Notes: generated by a model not told the origin, from the letters alone. A stretch of 64,000 bases of DNA from Jilunia laotingensis (GCF_014385165.1 NZ_JACRTF010000001.1:2542001-2606000), one strand, 5' to 3'; counted from the first letter of the stretch, positions 17,880 through 27,911 are shown. Numbers and translations are program-made.

Positions 17880-20800
17880 TTACAATGCTAATTTTAATCC
17901 TATGGTAAATGTACGTGCCTGAGGATAATTCCCGTGGTCTATTCCCATATTGAGGTTGTTGCTTTCCGTTCCTGTCACCTTTCCTACTTCAGGGTCGAAA
18001 CCGTTGTACCGGGTAAGGGTGAACAGGTTGTAAGCTCCCAGGAATATCGACAAGTTTGATAAATTCAGTTTGGAAATTATCTTTTCGTCAAAATTATAAG
18101 TAAGGCGGAGTTCCTGAAGGCGGATATAAGAACCGTCTTTCACAAAGAAGTCGGAAGCTCTGAAATTACGGGCTGCATCGGACGGGTCGAGATCGGGGAC
18201 GGAGGCATTCGTGTTCAGAGGGAAGAATTCTCTGTCCGCACGCAACTGGCCCGACCAATGTTCGGTGCGTATGTCGGCATAAAGATTGCCCGCAGCCGCA
18301 TTATTCAGGTAGTAATCCATCACGTTGAAGATCTTATTTCCCGTTTGTCCCTGGAAGAAGAGATTCAGGTCAAAGTTGGCATAGCTGAATGAGAGCGGAA
18401 TACCGAAAACGAAATCAGGCAACGGAGAACCCAAGTAGGTGCGGTCTTCGGCTGTAATGCGTCCGTCGCCATTCAGGTCTTTGAAGCGGAAGTCGCCCGG
18501 GCGTGTCGTTTGTTCAAAATCATTCTTGCCATAATCGTATTGCGCGCTTGCTTTCACCTCTTCGTATGTGTTGAAGATTCCGTCCGTCACATATCCGAAG
18601 AAACTGCCGATCGGTTTTCCCACTGCTGTTTTGGTTGCAAAGTCGAGGATGCTCGATTCTTCCAGCCATGCACCGTAAATAGGTTCGTTGCCCGTGCCCA
18701 GGCTGATGACTTTGTTCTTGATGTAAGATACATTAAACCCGACTTCATATTTGAATTTACCAATGTTGTTCTTATGATTGACACTTAGTTCCAAACCCCG
18801 GTTACGAACGGAACCTGCATTGGTCATCGGGGCATCATCCAAACCGGCAGACAGCATCACGGGAACACGCAACAACATGTCGGTAGTCAGTTTGTTGAAT
18901 AATTCGAATCCTATATTCAAGCGGTTCTTGAAGAAGCTAAGGTCAAGCCCGAGGTTTAATGTCTCGGTCTTTTCCCAGTGGATGTCGGGGTTGCCGATGG
19001 TAGTAGCTGTGATTCCCGGATAGAGGATATGATTTCCGATGCCGTAAGGATAATTATATTGTGTGTTCAGGAGGGTATAACGTGACATTTCGTCGATTCG
19101 GTTGTTACCTAACTGTCCCCAGCCTATGCGGAGTTTTCCTAAACTGAGCCATTCGATGTTTTGCATAAAAGGTTCGGAGGAGAACTTCCAACCGAGGGAA
19201 ACGGAAGGGAAATAGCCCCATCTTTCTGATTTGGCAAAGATGGACGAGGCATCCACACGGATGTTAGCCTGTAACAGGTAGCGGTCGAGTAAATTGTAGT
19301 TTACCCGTCCGATGAACCCTACGGCTGTCCATTGGCGGTCGAGTCCGCTGGTTTTGTCTCCCGTATAAGCACTTGACAAATACCAGAGATCGGAAGAGTT
19401 GCCTGCCGTTCCTTTTCGGGTAGATTCCTGATAACTGAACTTATAACCTTCCGCAATTTGTCCTGCCAACACAGTCAGGTCGTGTATTTTGTTATTCCAC
19501 GAGAAGGTGAGCAGATTGTTTATTTCCCATTTGTTAGTCAGATTCTGCCGTTTGTAAACGGAAGTCAAGTCGTTGGGCATCTGGAAGTCTTCATCCAGCT
19601 TGTTTACTTCCGTGAAATCGGACCATGTTTCGGGGATGATGTAATCCGACACTTTAAACTGGTAAACGAGCCATTTCGAGATTTGGGCCGTCAGGTTCAT
19701 GTTCAGGTCGATGCGGTGCCGTTTCATCTTGTTGTGATTGCGGTTCAGCACGGCTATGGGGTGATTCTCCGAATAATACCCTTTTGAATTATAGGTATAT
19801 ACCATAGGACTTTGGAACAATGCACTTTTCAGGACGCTATTTTGTCCTTCGGGCACGATGTTCCTGTTTTCGTTGGTATAGGTTATGTTTGTGTTCATAT
19901 TGAGCCATGACACCAGTTGGCTGTTCAGGTTCATGCGTACATTGAACCGGTCGTATCCGGAAGTTTTCACTATCCCTTTTTCGTCATAATAGCTGGCACT
20001 GACCATGTATTTGTTTTTCTCGCTTCCCCCGGATACTGATAAATTGTATTGTTGCTTAAATCCAGTCTGGGTAATGGCATCCCACCAGTTTTCAGGAGAG
20101 TTATTCCGGATGGTGTCTATTCTGTGGAATTTGCTTTGATCGTAATAGAGTTCCTGTGTATCCGGATTCTTGGAATAGTATAATTTACCTTCTGTGGAGT
20201 AATTCGTCAAGCCGTTGATATAGTCCTGCATCAGCGCGAATTGTTCTATATTCATCACGTCTATCTTCTTCCATGGGTTGGAAACCCCCACAAAGGTGTC
20301 GAAGGTGATTTTCGTATCTCCCTTTTCACCGCTTTTGGTGGTGATGACTACGACACCGTTTGCCGCACGCGCACCGTATACTGCACTTGAAGCGGCATCT
20401 TTCAGTATTTCGAGGCTAGCAATATCATTCGGGTTCAGGTGATTGATTTCATCTACAATAAAACCGTCCACTACATATAGCGGATCGGCATCGTTGATTG
20501 TCCCTGTTCCACGAATCTTGATCGTGGCATTGCCACCGGGGGCTCCCGTGTTCTGGACGATATTGACACCTGCGGCTTTTCCCTGCAATGCCTGCAAGGG
20601 TGAAGCCACCGGTACATTGTTGATGTCTTTGCCGGAGACGGACGAAATGGCTCCTGTGATGTCACTCTTCTTTTGGACACCATAACCGATGACCACTACT
20701 TCATCCAGTGATTCGCTCTTTTCCTCCAGCATGACGGTCAGCTCTTTATGGTTGCCAATGTTTATTTCCTTACTGGCGTAGCCCATATAGCTGAAAACCA

Positions 20801-21023
20801 GAGTGGCATTGGGAGTCGTTTGAATGAAGAACTTTCCGTCAAGATTGGTTATAGTACCGTTTGAAGTTCCTTTTACCACTACGGAGACACCGATGAGCGG
20901 CTCTCTGGTTTTGTTATCCAGTACATTTCCTGATAGAGAGAGGGTGCTTTGTCCATAGGAAATCATTGAATAAAACAGGGTAATAAGAAAAATCACCCTA
21001 TGGGAAACTTTATATTTAATCAT
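17880..21023 (-). CDS. SusC-like TonB-dependent outer-membrane transporter
   Basis: Outer-membrane barrel that imports oligosaccharides with the SusD lid, driven by TonB. The start is the ATG at 21021-21023; a reading two codons longer needs TTG. The order is a signal peptide (VIFLITLFYSMISYGQ), a carboxypeptidase-D regulatory-like beta domain (LSLSGNVLDNKTREPLIGVS), a TonB box region (DEVVVIGYGVQKKSD), a plug (about 130-240) and a 22-strand barrel ending in TFTIGLKLAL with a terminal beta signal. At 1,047 residues it is normal for the SusC family and appears intact. It is preceded by a hairpin in its leader at 21075-21117. Confidence 0.96.
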   Translation of the reverse strand: MIKYKVSHRVIFLITLFYSMISYGQSTLSLSGNVLDNKTREPLIGVSVVVKGTSNGTITNLDGKFFIQTTPNATLVFSYMGYASKEINIGNHKELTVMLEEKSESLDEVVVIGYGVQKKSDITGAISSVSGKDINNVPVASPLQALQGKAAGVNIVQNTGAPGGNATIKIRGTGTINDADPLYVVDGFIVDEINHLNPNDIASLEILKDAASSAVYGARAANGVVVITTKSGEKGDTKITFDTFVGVSNPWKKIDVMNIEQFALMQDYINGLTNYSTEGKLYYSKNPDTQELYYDQSKFHRIDTIRNNSPENWWDAITQTGFKQQYNLSVSGGSEKNKYMVSASYYDEKGIVKTSGYDRFNVRMNLNSQLVSWLNMNTNITYTNENRNIVPEGQNSVLKSALFQSPMVYTYNSKGYYSENHPIAVLNRNHNKMKRHRIDLNMNLTAQISKWLVYQFKVSDYIIPETWSDFTEVNKLDEDFQMPNDLTSVYKRQNLTNKWEINNLLTFSWNNKIHDLTVLAGQIAEGYKFSYQESTRKGTAGNSSDLWYLSSAYTGDKTSGLDRQWTAVGFIGRVNYNLLDRYLLQANIRVDASSIFAKSERWGYFPSVSLGWKFSSEPFMQNIEWLSLGKLRIGWGQLGNNRIDEMSRYTLLNTQYNYPYGIGNHILYPGITATTIGNPDIHWEKTETLNLGLDLSFFKNRLNIGFELFNKLTTDMLLRVPVMLSAGLDDAPMTNAGSVRNRGLELSVNHKNNIGKFKYEVGFNVSYIKNKVISLGTGNEPIYGAWLEESSILDFATKTAVGKPIGSFFGYVTDGIFNTYEEVKASAQYDYGKNDFEQTTRPGDFRFKDLNGDGRITAEDRTYLGSPLPDFVFGIPLSFSYANFDLNLFFQGQTGNKIFNVMDYYLNNAAAGNLYADIRTEHWSGQLRADREFFPLNTNASVPDLDPSDAARNFRASDFFVKDGSYIRLQELRLTYNFDEKIISKLNLSNLSIFLGAYNLFTLTRYNGFDPEVGKVTGTESNNLNMGIDHGNYPQARTFTIGLKLAL

Positions 21024-21074
21024 CTGCAAATTTTAATTATAGTATTAGTTTTACTCTAAATGTGGTGTAAATAG

Positions 21075-21117
21075 CAAGGATGTTTTATAGATCATGATCA
21101 TCTATAAAACATCCTTG
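21075..21117 (-). terminator. Hairpin between the ELW-repeat gene and susC
   Basis: Perfect 17-base arms (21075-21091 and 21101-21117) enclose a 9-base loop. The hairpin lies 15 bases after the ELW-repeat stop and 52 bases before the susC start. No T-run follows, so it could reduce read-through or protect a processed susC message end, rather than act as a full terminator. Confidence 0.6.
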
Positions 21118-21131
21118 GCAGGCAAGGGGAT

Positions 21132-22967
21132 TTATTTAATGATTAAGCTAGTAACATAGTTACCTTCCGTAGTAGTGATCATGACTTTATAAAGTCCCTT
21201 CAGGATAGAAGATACATTTACTGAGTTATTCATTAATTTTCTTTCTTCTTTTACCACTCTTCCCGATAGGTCGTAGATTTTCACACTGAGCGCATCTCCC
21301 GGTACATTGAAGTAGAACAGGTCGGTAGTGGGGTTCGGATAGATAGCCACTTTGCCAGGCATCTGTGCAGAAGTGATTCCTACTTCGTCATCCTGAATTT
21401 CCTTACGGGTCCTGAATTCAATGTCCAGGTTATCTGCATCTTTTACAGGATCAAATCCTTCTTTGCGGTAATGATAGGCATATAGGCTTCCGTTTTCATC
21501 TTTGGTTGCAAAAATAAGGTCACCACCTAGGTTGCGCAATGAGTGTATCTTATCACCGTCCGGGTCTAAATTGGTTACACGTACGGGGAATTGCGATTTG
21601 TTGTCGATTCTGAATAGTTTCTGTTTGTATTCGGGTATTTCACTGCTTTCATTCCACCAATATAAACTACCGGAAGCTACGGTCAGTTCCTTCACCCAGT
21701 TACTTTGTGAACCGGGAGCCATATCCGATTGCATGGTTACTGTTTTGCCATCCGTATAATGAAGCTCTCCGCCATGGTTATCCGGTTTGGTAGCATCGAA
21801 ACCTGTTGCAGCACAAAACATGTATACACCGTCGAATTCTATTCCGGCATCCGCGTAGCTATGGTTTTCGCTGGTCGGCTCATTCTTGTTGATATCGAAA
21901 ATGGTAAAATCTTCTTTGTCGAGATTGGTACAGGCAAGTTCACAACCTGCTTCCAGTGAGAATCCGCGGAAATAGATTTTACCGTCATAGGGCAGCGCAC
22001 CTACATCAGAAGCACCTCCTCCGCGCGGGAAACCTGATTCGTCAAAAGTCGGGTTGGAATCATAAATTTGGTAAGTGCCCTCTTCTGTTCCGTCACTGGC
22101 CCATGGCTCATTGCTGCTCTCGATGGAGAAGGCCTTGAAGAACAGTTTCTCATTATAGAAGTTAACCATGTTGTCAATGGCAGAATTAGCAGTACCGGTA
22201 GCTATGGTCTCCGTATTGATGTCTTTAATGAACTTGGTGCCTTCCGCAGTACCGTCTGTCACCCACAGTTCTTCACCCACGGTGCCTTCCTTGTTATCGG
22301 CTTTAAAGAATACTTTGCGGCCTACCCGGCAGTAAGGAGTCAACAAGCTGGCGTTGTCCTGTCCTGGGAATTTGGTGTCGCAATCGTAGATCATGTGAGT
22401 ACCTTCTTCGGTTCCGTCACTCACCCATAACCACCATTGAGGCCCTCTCTCGCTATAGTTTTCGCTGTCAAAGTCTTTGGCTCCGAAAACAAACTGGGTT
22501 TCATTCACCTGTACGAAACCGCGCGGATCGGATGAATCGAAGTCGTGGATATCTTTCACCATGTATGTCCCGTTTTCGGTTCCGTCGGAAATCCATAACT
22601 CCATACCGTTTTCGCCATTGTTGGCAGCAAAGACGACTTTATCATTAAAGCGTGTCAACCAGTTTATGTCCGAACTTCCGCTGCCCGGATTGATGTCCTT
22701 CACCATTTTGGTTCCGGCTACCGTACCATCAGTCACCCACAACTCTTCACCGGAAGTTTCGTCCGAGGCGGCAAAAAAGGCTTTATACCCTTTGGACTTT
22801 TCACCGGCAACTACCAGGTTTTTGTACTGTGCGGCCTTACGGGTATCGTCAATATTGGCTTTTACTCCCTTTGGCAAAAGACTGACCATACCTTCCGGCA
22901 ATGATTGTGAAAAAGCTCCTCCTACAGATAGTAAGGAGATTAAAAACAAAAACGATTTCTTGTTCAT
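21132..22967 (-). CDS. ELWxxDGTxxGT repeat protein with T9SS-like C-terminal domain
   Basis: Exported protein of 611 residues. The start is the ATG at 22965-22967 (signal peptide MNKKSFLFLISLLSVGGAFSQ); a longer reading needs TTG. The body is a beta-propeller-like series of ELWVTDGT..GT repeats (for example EELWVTDGTVAGT and MELWISDGTENGT) from about residue 60 to 450. The last ~75 residues match the type IX secretion sorting domain: VAIYPNPTTDLFYF, then VKIYDLSGRVV, and a closing GLYKVMITTTEGNYVTSLIIK-type strand pair. It lies between GH2 and susC in the same direction, so it is probably part of the locus. Its role is unknown; surface glycan binding or adhesion would fit. Confidence 0.8.
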   Translation of the reverse strand: MNKKSFLFLISLLSVGGAFSQSLPEGMVSLLPKGVKANIDDTRKAAQYKNLVVAGEKSKGYKAFFAASDETSGEELWVTDGTVAGTKMVKDINPGSGSSDINWLTRFNDKVVFAANNGENGMELWISDGTENGTYMVKDIHDFDSSDPRGFVQVNETQFVFGAKDFDSENYSERGPQWWLWVSDGTEEGTHMIYDCDTKFPGQDNASLLTPYCRVGRKVFFKADNKEGTVGEELWVTDGTAEGTKFIKDINTETIATGTANSAIDNMVNFYNEKLFFKAFSIESSNEPWASDGTEEGTYQIYDSNPTFDESGFPRGGGASDVGALPYDGKIYFRGFSLEAGCELACTNLDKEDFTIFDINKNEPTSENHSYADAGIEFDGVYMFCAATGFDATKPDNHGGELHYTDGKTVTMQSDMAPGSQSNWVKELTVASGSLYWWNESSEIPEYKQKLFRIDNKSQFPVRVTNLDPDGDKIHSLRNLGGDLIFATKDENGSLYAYHYRKEGFDPVKDADNLDIEFRTRKEIQDDEVGITSAQMPGKVAIYPNPTTDLFYFNVPGDALSVKIYDLSGRVVKEERKLMNNSVNVSSILKGLYKVMITTTEGNYVTSLIIK

Positions 22968-23045
22968 GTCATTGAATAATTTAAAAGTTAACAATTTGTT
23001 TATTTTGATTAGATGATCTTACTCTATCGTTGAATATTGGTAAGG

Positions 23046-24920
23046 TCATTTACTTTTTTCTTTTGGTATATCTCTTTCCGACAACATTTTCTTCACTTCC
23101 TTCTTTGCTTGTTCGCGGGATTTTGTGAAAATCTTATATATGCGTGACCTGTCGAATTTCTTATTTCTATCGTACGTATAGATGCCGTTCTTTTCCAACT
23201 CTACATCTACGATTTGTGTATAGCAGAACCCGGTGATATGATCCAGGCTGAGAATGACGTTCACCTGCTCCTCTAGTCTTTTGTAGAATTCTTCCAATGT
23301 CTTGGGAGGTTCGCCATATCCCCAAAACTCTTTTTGGTCATTGACTTCCGGCAATTTCATCTCCTTGATCCACTGGATGCCGCCAAATTCGTCGACCATA
23401 TAGGCTTCTCCTTTATAAGGGGCACTTTGGTCGGGTCGGAAAACGTAAGGATATCCCTCTTTGTTCGGTGCCAGTTGTTTGTATAGTAACACAGGGTCTT
23501 GTACATAAGTATGTTCTGCATAAATATCTGTGAAGCCCGCATGATATCCTCCGCTGACGGTTATTACCGGACGGGTGCGGTCGATACGTTTTGTCATGAA
23601 ATAGAGGTCGTTGGTCAATCGTGCCCGTTGTCCGTCCATGTCCTCCATCCAGGTTTCATTCAGGGGTGACCATGCAATGAGAGACGGGGCATTGTAATCC
23701 CTGTGAATGCACTCTTCCCATTCGCTGATCATGTTGCGCGCGGCAACCGGATCTGTCCAGTTCACTCCCCAGCTTGCAGATTCGCCCCATGTCAGATAGC
23801 CCAACTTGTCGGCCCAGTAGAAGTATCTTGGTTCGAACACTTTCTGATGTAAGCGGGCACCGTTGAAACCGGCTTCCTTGCCTAATTCTATATCTCTGCG
23901 TAACTGGGTGTCATCGGGGGCAGTCCATTGGCCGTCCGGATAGTATCCTTGGTCGAGTACAAGGCGTTGATAATAAGGCTTGTTGTTGAGGTAGAATGTT
24001 TTTCCCCGGAGTTCCGCTTTACGCATCCCGGCATATGAATTTACTTTGTCGATGGTCTGTCCTTTGGAGTTTAACACGGAGAATTCGATATCGTAAAGGA
24101 AGGGAGACTCGGGCGACCATGTTTTTATGTTTTTCAGTTTCCCGATGATGAAGCTACTGTTGCCGGCAGGGGTCGTTTGGGAAAATACTTCCTTTCCATT
24201 GTCAAGGATGCGTATTTTTAGCGAGCTTTCCTGATCCAAATCATAGAAAACCGGTTCAAACACAAACTGTTTATTATCTAAGTCGGGTGTAATGCTGCAT
24301 GATTTCAACCCACCTTTTGAAACGGCTTCCAGCCATACCGTTTGCCATATCCCCGTCACCCGTGTATAAAGGCAGCTGTAAGAGTGGAGGCGATGTGACT
24401 GTTTTCCACTCGTTTGCAATCCTGAGCGCAGGTCATCTTCTACATATACGACCAAATTATCGGTCGATCCGGGTGTCACATAAGAAGTAATGTCTACCGA
24501 AAATGAAGAAGAACCTCCATAATGGACGAACGCTTGCTGTCCGTTTATATAGATGGTGGATTTATAATCAACTCCTCCGAAATTGAGTAATATCCGCTTT
24601 CCAGCCCATGCTTCGGGGATGGAGAGCTTGCGTTGGTACCACATTGCATCGATAAAATCTTTATGATTGACTCCCGAAAGGGGGCTTTCCGGACAAAATG
24701 GTACGAGGATCGTTTTCCCGAATCCTTCATTTGTAAATAAGGAGCGTTCAATACCGCTTTTGGAAAAATCAAATTCGTAACTCCATGTACCATTTAAATT
24801 CATCCAGTCTACTCTCTCAAATTGGGGACGGGGATATTCGGGTCGGGGGATTTCTATTCCGAAGCAAGTCGTGATTGCTGTTAAAAATAATCCTAATGAT
24901 AAAGCGAACTTTTTATTCAT
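23046..24920 (-). CDS. GH2 family beta-glycosidase
   Basis: Secreted retaining beta-glycosidase (galactosidase/glucuronidase/mannosidase group), 624 residues with signal peptide MNKKFALSLGLFLTAITTCFG. The order is the sugar-binding jelly roll (about 35-200; NLNGTWSYEFDFS, MWYQRKLSIP), an Ig-like linker domain (about 205-300), and the TIM barrel. The barrel keeps the acid/base Glu422 in AWSPLNETW and the probable nucleophile Glu511 in MVDEFGG, so it should be active. There is no lipobox. It is the first gene of the locus and has a candidate promoter 56 bases upstream. The exact substrate cannot be read from the sequence. Confidence 0.88.
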   Translation of the reverse strand: MNKKFALSLGLFLTAITTCFGIEIPRPEYPRPQFERVDWMNLNGTWSYEFDFSKSGIERSLFTNEGFGKTILVPFCPESPLSGVNHKDFIDAMWYQRKLSIPEAWAGKRILLNFGGVDYKSTIYINGQQAFVHYGGSSSFSVDITSYVTPGSTDNLVVYVEDDLRSGLQTSGKQSHRLHSYSCLYTRVTGIWQTVWLEAVSKGGLKSCSITPDLDNKQFVFEPVFYDLDQESSLKIRILDNGKEVFSQTTPAGNSSFIIGKLKNIKTWSPESPFLYDIEFSVLNSKGQTIDKVNSYAGMRKAELRGKTFYLNNKPYYQRLVLDQGYYPDGQWTAPDDTQLRRDIELGKEAGFNGARLHQKVFEPRYFYWADKLGYLTWGESASWGVNWTDPVAARNMISEWEECIHRDYNAPSLIAWSPLNETWMEDMDGQRARLTNDLYFMTKRIDRTRPVITVSGGYHAGFTDIYAEHTYVQDPVLLYKQLAPNKEGYPYVFRPDQSAPYKGEAYMVDEFGGIQWIKEMKLPEVNDQKEFWGYGEPPKTLEEFYKRLEEQVNVILSLDHITGFCYTQIVDVELEKNGIYTYDRNKKFDRSRIYKIFTKSREQAKKEVKKMLSERDIPKEKSK

Positions 24921-24975
24921 CTGTTAGTGTTTTTACATTATAAATATTAGAATTTATAGCTATTAATTCACAGCA

Positions 24976-24983
24976 CAAAGATA
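24976..24983 (-). promoter_or_regulatory. -7 box for the GH2-led operon
   Basis: On the minus strand the sequence is TATCTTTG, matching TAnnTTTG, 56 bases before the GH2 start. A GTTGTTG about 17 bases further upstream may serve as the -33 element. It is the best candidate for the HTCS-controlled operon promoter. Confidence 0.5.
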
Positions 24984-25476
24984 GCGGTTCGGCATCTCAA
25001 CAACGGGTGAAAATGTGTTGGATATGGATACTTTTGTCTTATTTTTAAGGGTAAATGAGAGTAATACGGTATTTGGATATATGGAAAATGGGGGGTGATA
25101 TTATCTTATTTTATATGTAATGCGTTATTGGATAGTGTGTTATTGTGCGTTCTCGCTTTTCTGTTGATTGGAATCTTGAATACTCACTCTTTCAATGGGT
25201 ACCTATGGGGCTTTTCTTCTAAATTTGGATGTTTAGTTGAAAAGTAGTCTTTAAAATATCTTTAATATCCTTTGGAAAGTAAACCGGATAATTGTAGAAC
25301 GATTTAGAAGGTGTAATATGTTTTCTAATAATAACTCCTGTGAATAAGTACCTTCTGACAAAGAGTAAATGCTCCCATAAGAATGAAGTCAATGCCAAAA
25401 GATTGGCACTCATTTGGCATTTGCTCTGGAGTCGTTTATATGTTAACTATCGGACCAATCGATGTTTGTTATTCTA
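24984..25476. other. Intergenic region without a convincing gene
   Basis: AT-rich spacer between the MFS stop and the GH2 promoter. Short open frames on either strand (for example 25219-25413, minus) have no family features. The only structure seen is a 9-base inverted repeat, AATGCCAAA (25391-25399) with TTTGGCATT (25413-25421), which may be a weak terminator for the MFS gene. Confidence 0.5.
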
Positions 25477-26877
25477 TTATTTTATGGTGGATGGTTGTGA
25501 AATCCTCAATCCGCTGATAACTGCTGCTACAAGTGCAAATCCTCCGCCTACCAACAAGCAGACGGACGTGCTTTTGCTTTGAACTACGAAGCTGAATAAC
25601 AAAGCTACGAGTGTGGTTCCGAACGTTTGTCCCAAGAGCCGCGCCATGCCTAACATGCCACTTGCACCTCCCGAACGATTGGTAGGTGCGGAAGATATGA
25701 TCGTACTGTTGTTCGGTGTTTGGAACAACCCGAATCCCATGCCGCATACAACCAGTCGCCAGATAATGCTGATGTCCGAAGATTCCGGTGTAAGCATCGA
25801 TAAGGAGAAAAGTCCCGCTGCGAAAATTACCATGCCGATACTTCCAAGTATACCCGGGTGGATACGTTCTACCAAATATCCCGCTGTAGGTGCCGTTATT
25901 AAGGTTGCAATAGGCCAGGGGGTAAGGAGCAGACCGGTCATCACTTCGCTATGTCCCAATGTGTTTTGGAGAAAGAACGGCAATGAAATCATTGCCAGCA
26001 TTTGTGCTATGAAGGAGCAAATGGATGTGCTGATGGAAAGTGTGAAAATGGGTATCTTCAGTAGATCCAATGGCAGTAACGGTGTGGTTTGTCCTAATTG
26101 CCGTCGTACATAATACGTTCCTACTATTGCCAGAATGATGAGTTGGATGACAATATAGTCATGATGTTCATGATGGGCAAATCCATCCAGTGTATAGATA
26201 AGTAGACCGAAAGTTATGGCATTGGCAATGGCACTCTTTTTATCAAATTTCCGGTCGTCCCGCTTTTCATTCCGGGGAAGGAATTTGTAGCCCAGTATCA
26301 AAGCGGTCAATCCCAAGGGGATATTGATTGCAAACAGCCAGTGCCAAGAGCTGATGGCAAGTATACCGCTGGCAATGGACGGGCCGGCTGCTGCCGAAAT
26401 AGCCACTACCATAGCATTGATTCCCATTCCCTGACCTAACTTGCTGTGAGGATAGATCGTACGGAGTTGCGCGGTATTTACGCTAGTGATAGCGGAAGCA
26501 CTGAACCCTTGAAAAATACGTGCGATGGTCAATGTCCAGAATGAATCGGATAGGGAACATATCAACGAGGTGATGCAGAACATGGCTATGCCGGATAGAT
26601 AAATACGCCTGTAGCCGTATATCTCCCCGAGGGAGGAGAATGAAAGCAAGGAGACGACGATTGCAAGCTGGTAACCGTTCATGATCCATGTGATGATCGA
26701 AGGTGATACATCGAAATCATGTGAAAGGGTGGGGAGTACGATATTGACAATGTTTATATCGAGTACCGACATGCAGAGGGCGAATGAAATGGCAACTATC
26801 GCCCATATTCTTTGGGGTAGGGGTAATCCGTCTGTATTTTCTATTTCGGGAGTTTTGAGGGCAAGTTTGTTATCCAT
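25477..26877 (-). CDS. MFS drug:H+ antiporter-like transporter (DHA2 type, 14 TM)
   Basis: Inner-membrane exporter resembling the EmrB/QacA group. I start it at the ATG at 26875-26877 (MDNKLALKTPE); the longest reading begins with GTG and adds 15 residues before it. The 466 residues contain about 14 hydrophobic helices. The first helix carries LDINIVNIVLPTL, close to the group's LDxTIVNVALP motif, and SLGEIYGYRRIYLSG corresponds to the loop 2-3 signature GxLaDrxGxkxxl. The substrate is unknown. It lacks the membrane-fusion partner seen in EmrAB-type operons, and the gene appears to stand alone. Confidence 0.88.
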   Translation of the reverse strand: MDNKLALKTPEIENTDGLPLPQRIWAIVAISFALCMSVLDINIVNIVLPTLSHDFDVSPSIITWIMNGYQLAIVVSLLSFSSLGEIYGYRRIYLSGIAMFCITSLICSLSDSFWTLTIARIFQGFSASAITSVNTAQLRTIYPHSKLGQGMGINAMVVAISAAAGPSIASGILAISSWHWLFAINIPLGLTALILGYKFLPRNEKRDDRKFDKKSAIANAITFGLLIYTLDGFAHHEHHDYIVIQLIILAIVGTYYVRRQLGQTTPLLPLDLLKIPIFTLSISTSICSFIAQMLAMISLPFFLQNTLGHSEVMTGLLLTPWPIATLITAPTAGYLVERIHPGILGSIGMVIFAAGLFSLSMLTPESSDISIIWRLVVCGMGFGLFQTPNNSTIISSAPTNRSGGASGMLGMARLLGQTFGTTLVALLFSFVVQSKSTSVCLLVGGGFALVAAVISGLRISQPSTIK

Positions 26878-26963
26878 AAATAGTACGTTTATTCTGCAAA
26901 ATAAACAAAACATAGGTTTCACTGTTCCTGTGCGGGAATAAATTATAAGCTTTTTTAGCTGTG

Positions 26964-27083
26964 AGGCAGATTTATATGAGAAGAATAATCTTTCGATTTC
27001 AGATGGACATCCTATGTGGAAACAGTGCAGTATTCTTCTAGTAGAACAACTGCACTGTTTCGATTAGAATCAGAAATCTGCCT
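26964..27083. other. Nested inverted repeats, possible structured RNA
   Basis: An outer pair, AGGCAGATTT (26964-26973) with AAATCTGCCT (27074-27083), encloses the 12-base hairpin at 27019-27061. The whole element is about 120 bases and lies between the methyltransferase stop and the MFS start. It could be a terminator with a long base, a 5' leader of the MFS gene, or a small RNA. Confidence 0.4.
27019..27061 (-). terminator. Hairpin downstream of the methyltransferase gene
   Basis: GAAACAGTGCAG (27019-27030) and CTGCACTGTTTC (27050-27061) pair perfectly over 12 bases. The 19-base loop can itself pair partly (TTCT with AGAA). It lies 74 bases after the methyltransferase stop. No clear T-run follows. 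Confidence 0.55.
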
Positions 27084-27134
27084 TATGTCTTTTTACATCT
27101 TCTATAAGTTTGGAAAAGGATTTTAAATAAATCA

Positions 27135-27911
27135 TTATCCTATCTTTTTTGCAATGAAGAATGTATAACCATAGAATTCTTTATACTTCCGGTATAATTC
27201 TTCTTCACTTGCTTGAAGTGCGCTGAATTCTTCAGCGACTTTATTTCCTGCATATTTACTCAGGAAAATCTTCTGGGCACTGGTCTTCGGGGCAAAATAA
27301 TGTTCTGTCCAGCAGTTTTCGGGAAGGATGAATGTCGCAACCGGAAGATATCCGGCTTTGCATACTTTGGCAACCTGATTAGGAATCGTGTCTATTTCAG
27401 GATAGGCATCCATCCAGAAATCGTTGATTTCCGCTGGCCGTTCGTCTGTAAACCATGAACATTCGGAAACGGCAATATAGCCTCCTGTTTTCAAATATTT
27501 ACGCCATTCATTCAGCCCCCGTTCAAAACCGATATTGTAAATGGCTCCTTCCGACCAGATCAGGTCTAACTCTTCCTCTTGAAAAGGGAGGTTGTCCATT
27601 GAACCGACAATGCCTTTTACCCTGTCTTGCAGGCCAGCCTGCTCTGCATTACGATTGAAGATATCAATAAAGCCGCGGAGAAAGTCAATTCCCGTAATCT
27701 GTCCCGGCACATGTTTTGCCAGTACCATTGTTTGCCCTCCTGTTCCGCAACCTATGTCGGCTATGAGAGATTTGTCGGTAAGGTGATCTATGAAGCTTAA
27801 CGCTTTCAATGTCACTTCGGGACTTCCGGGACCTTGCCGTTCCATGTTGGAAAAGAAGTCGCAAATTAGATTAAGTTCGAAATCATGAATTGTTTTATTT
27901 TCGTTACTCAT
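27135..27911 (-). CDS. Class I SAM-dependent methyltransferase
   Basis: Cytoplasmic methyltransferase of 258 residues, with substrate not evident. I start at the ATG at 27909-27911 ([20 protein letters not shown]); an ATG 11 codons upstream is possible. The SAM-binding motif I is [17 protein letters not shown], followed by ITGIDFL (motif Post I) and [18 protein letters not shown]. The arrangement resembles UbiE/Methyltransf_11 and Methyltransf_25 proteins. No operon partner is apparent: it is separated from the MFS gene by hairpins. Confidence 0.88.
   Translation of the reverse strand: MSNENKTIHDFELNLICDFFSNMERQGPGSPEVTLKALSFIDHLTDKSLIADIGCGTGGQTMVLAKHVPGQITGIDFLRGFIDIFNRNAEQAGLQDRVKGIVGSMDNLPFQEEELDLIWSEGAIYNIGFERGLNEWRKYLKTGGYIAVSECSWFTDERPAEINDFWMDAYPEIDTIPNQVAKVCKAGYLPVATFILPENCWTEHYFAPKTSAQKIFLSKYAGNKVAEEFSALQASEEELYRKYKEFYGYTFFIAKKIG

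Noticed and set aside
25219..25413. Minus-strand 64-codon frame in the MFS-GH2 gap
   Set aside because: No family features, AT-rich, and it overlaps another frame on the opposite strand; there is no evidence that it is a gene.
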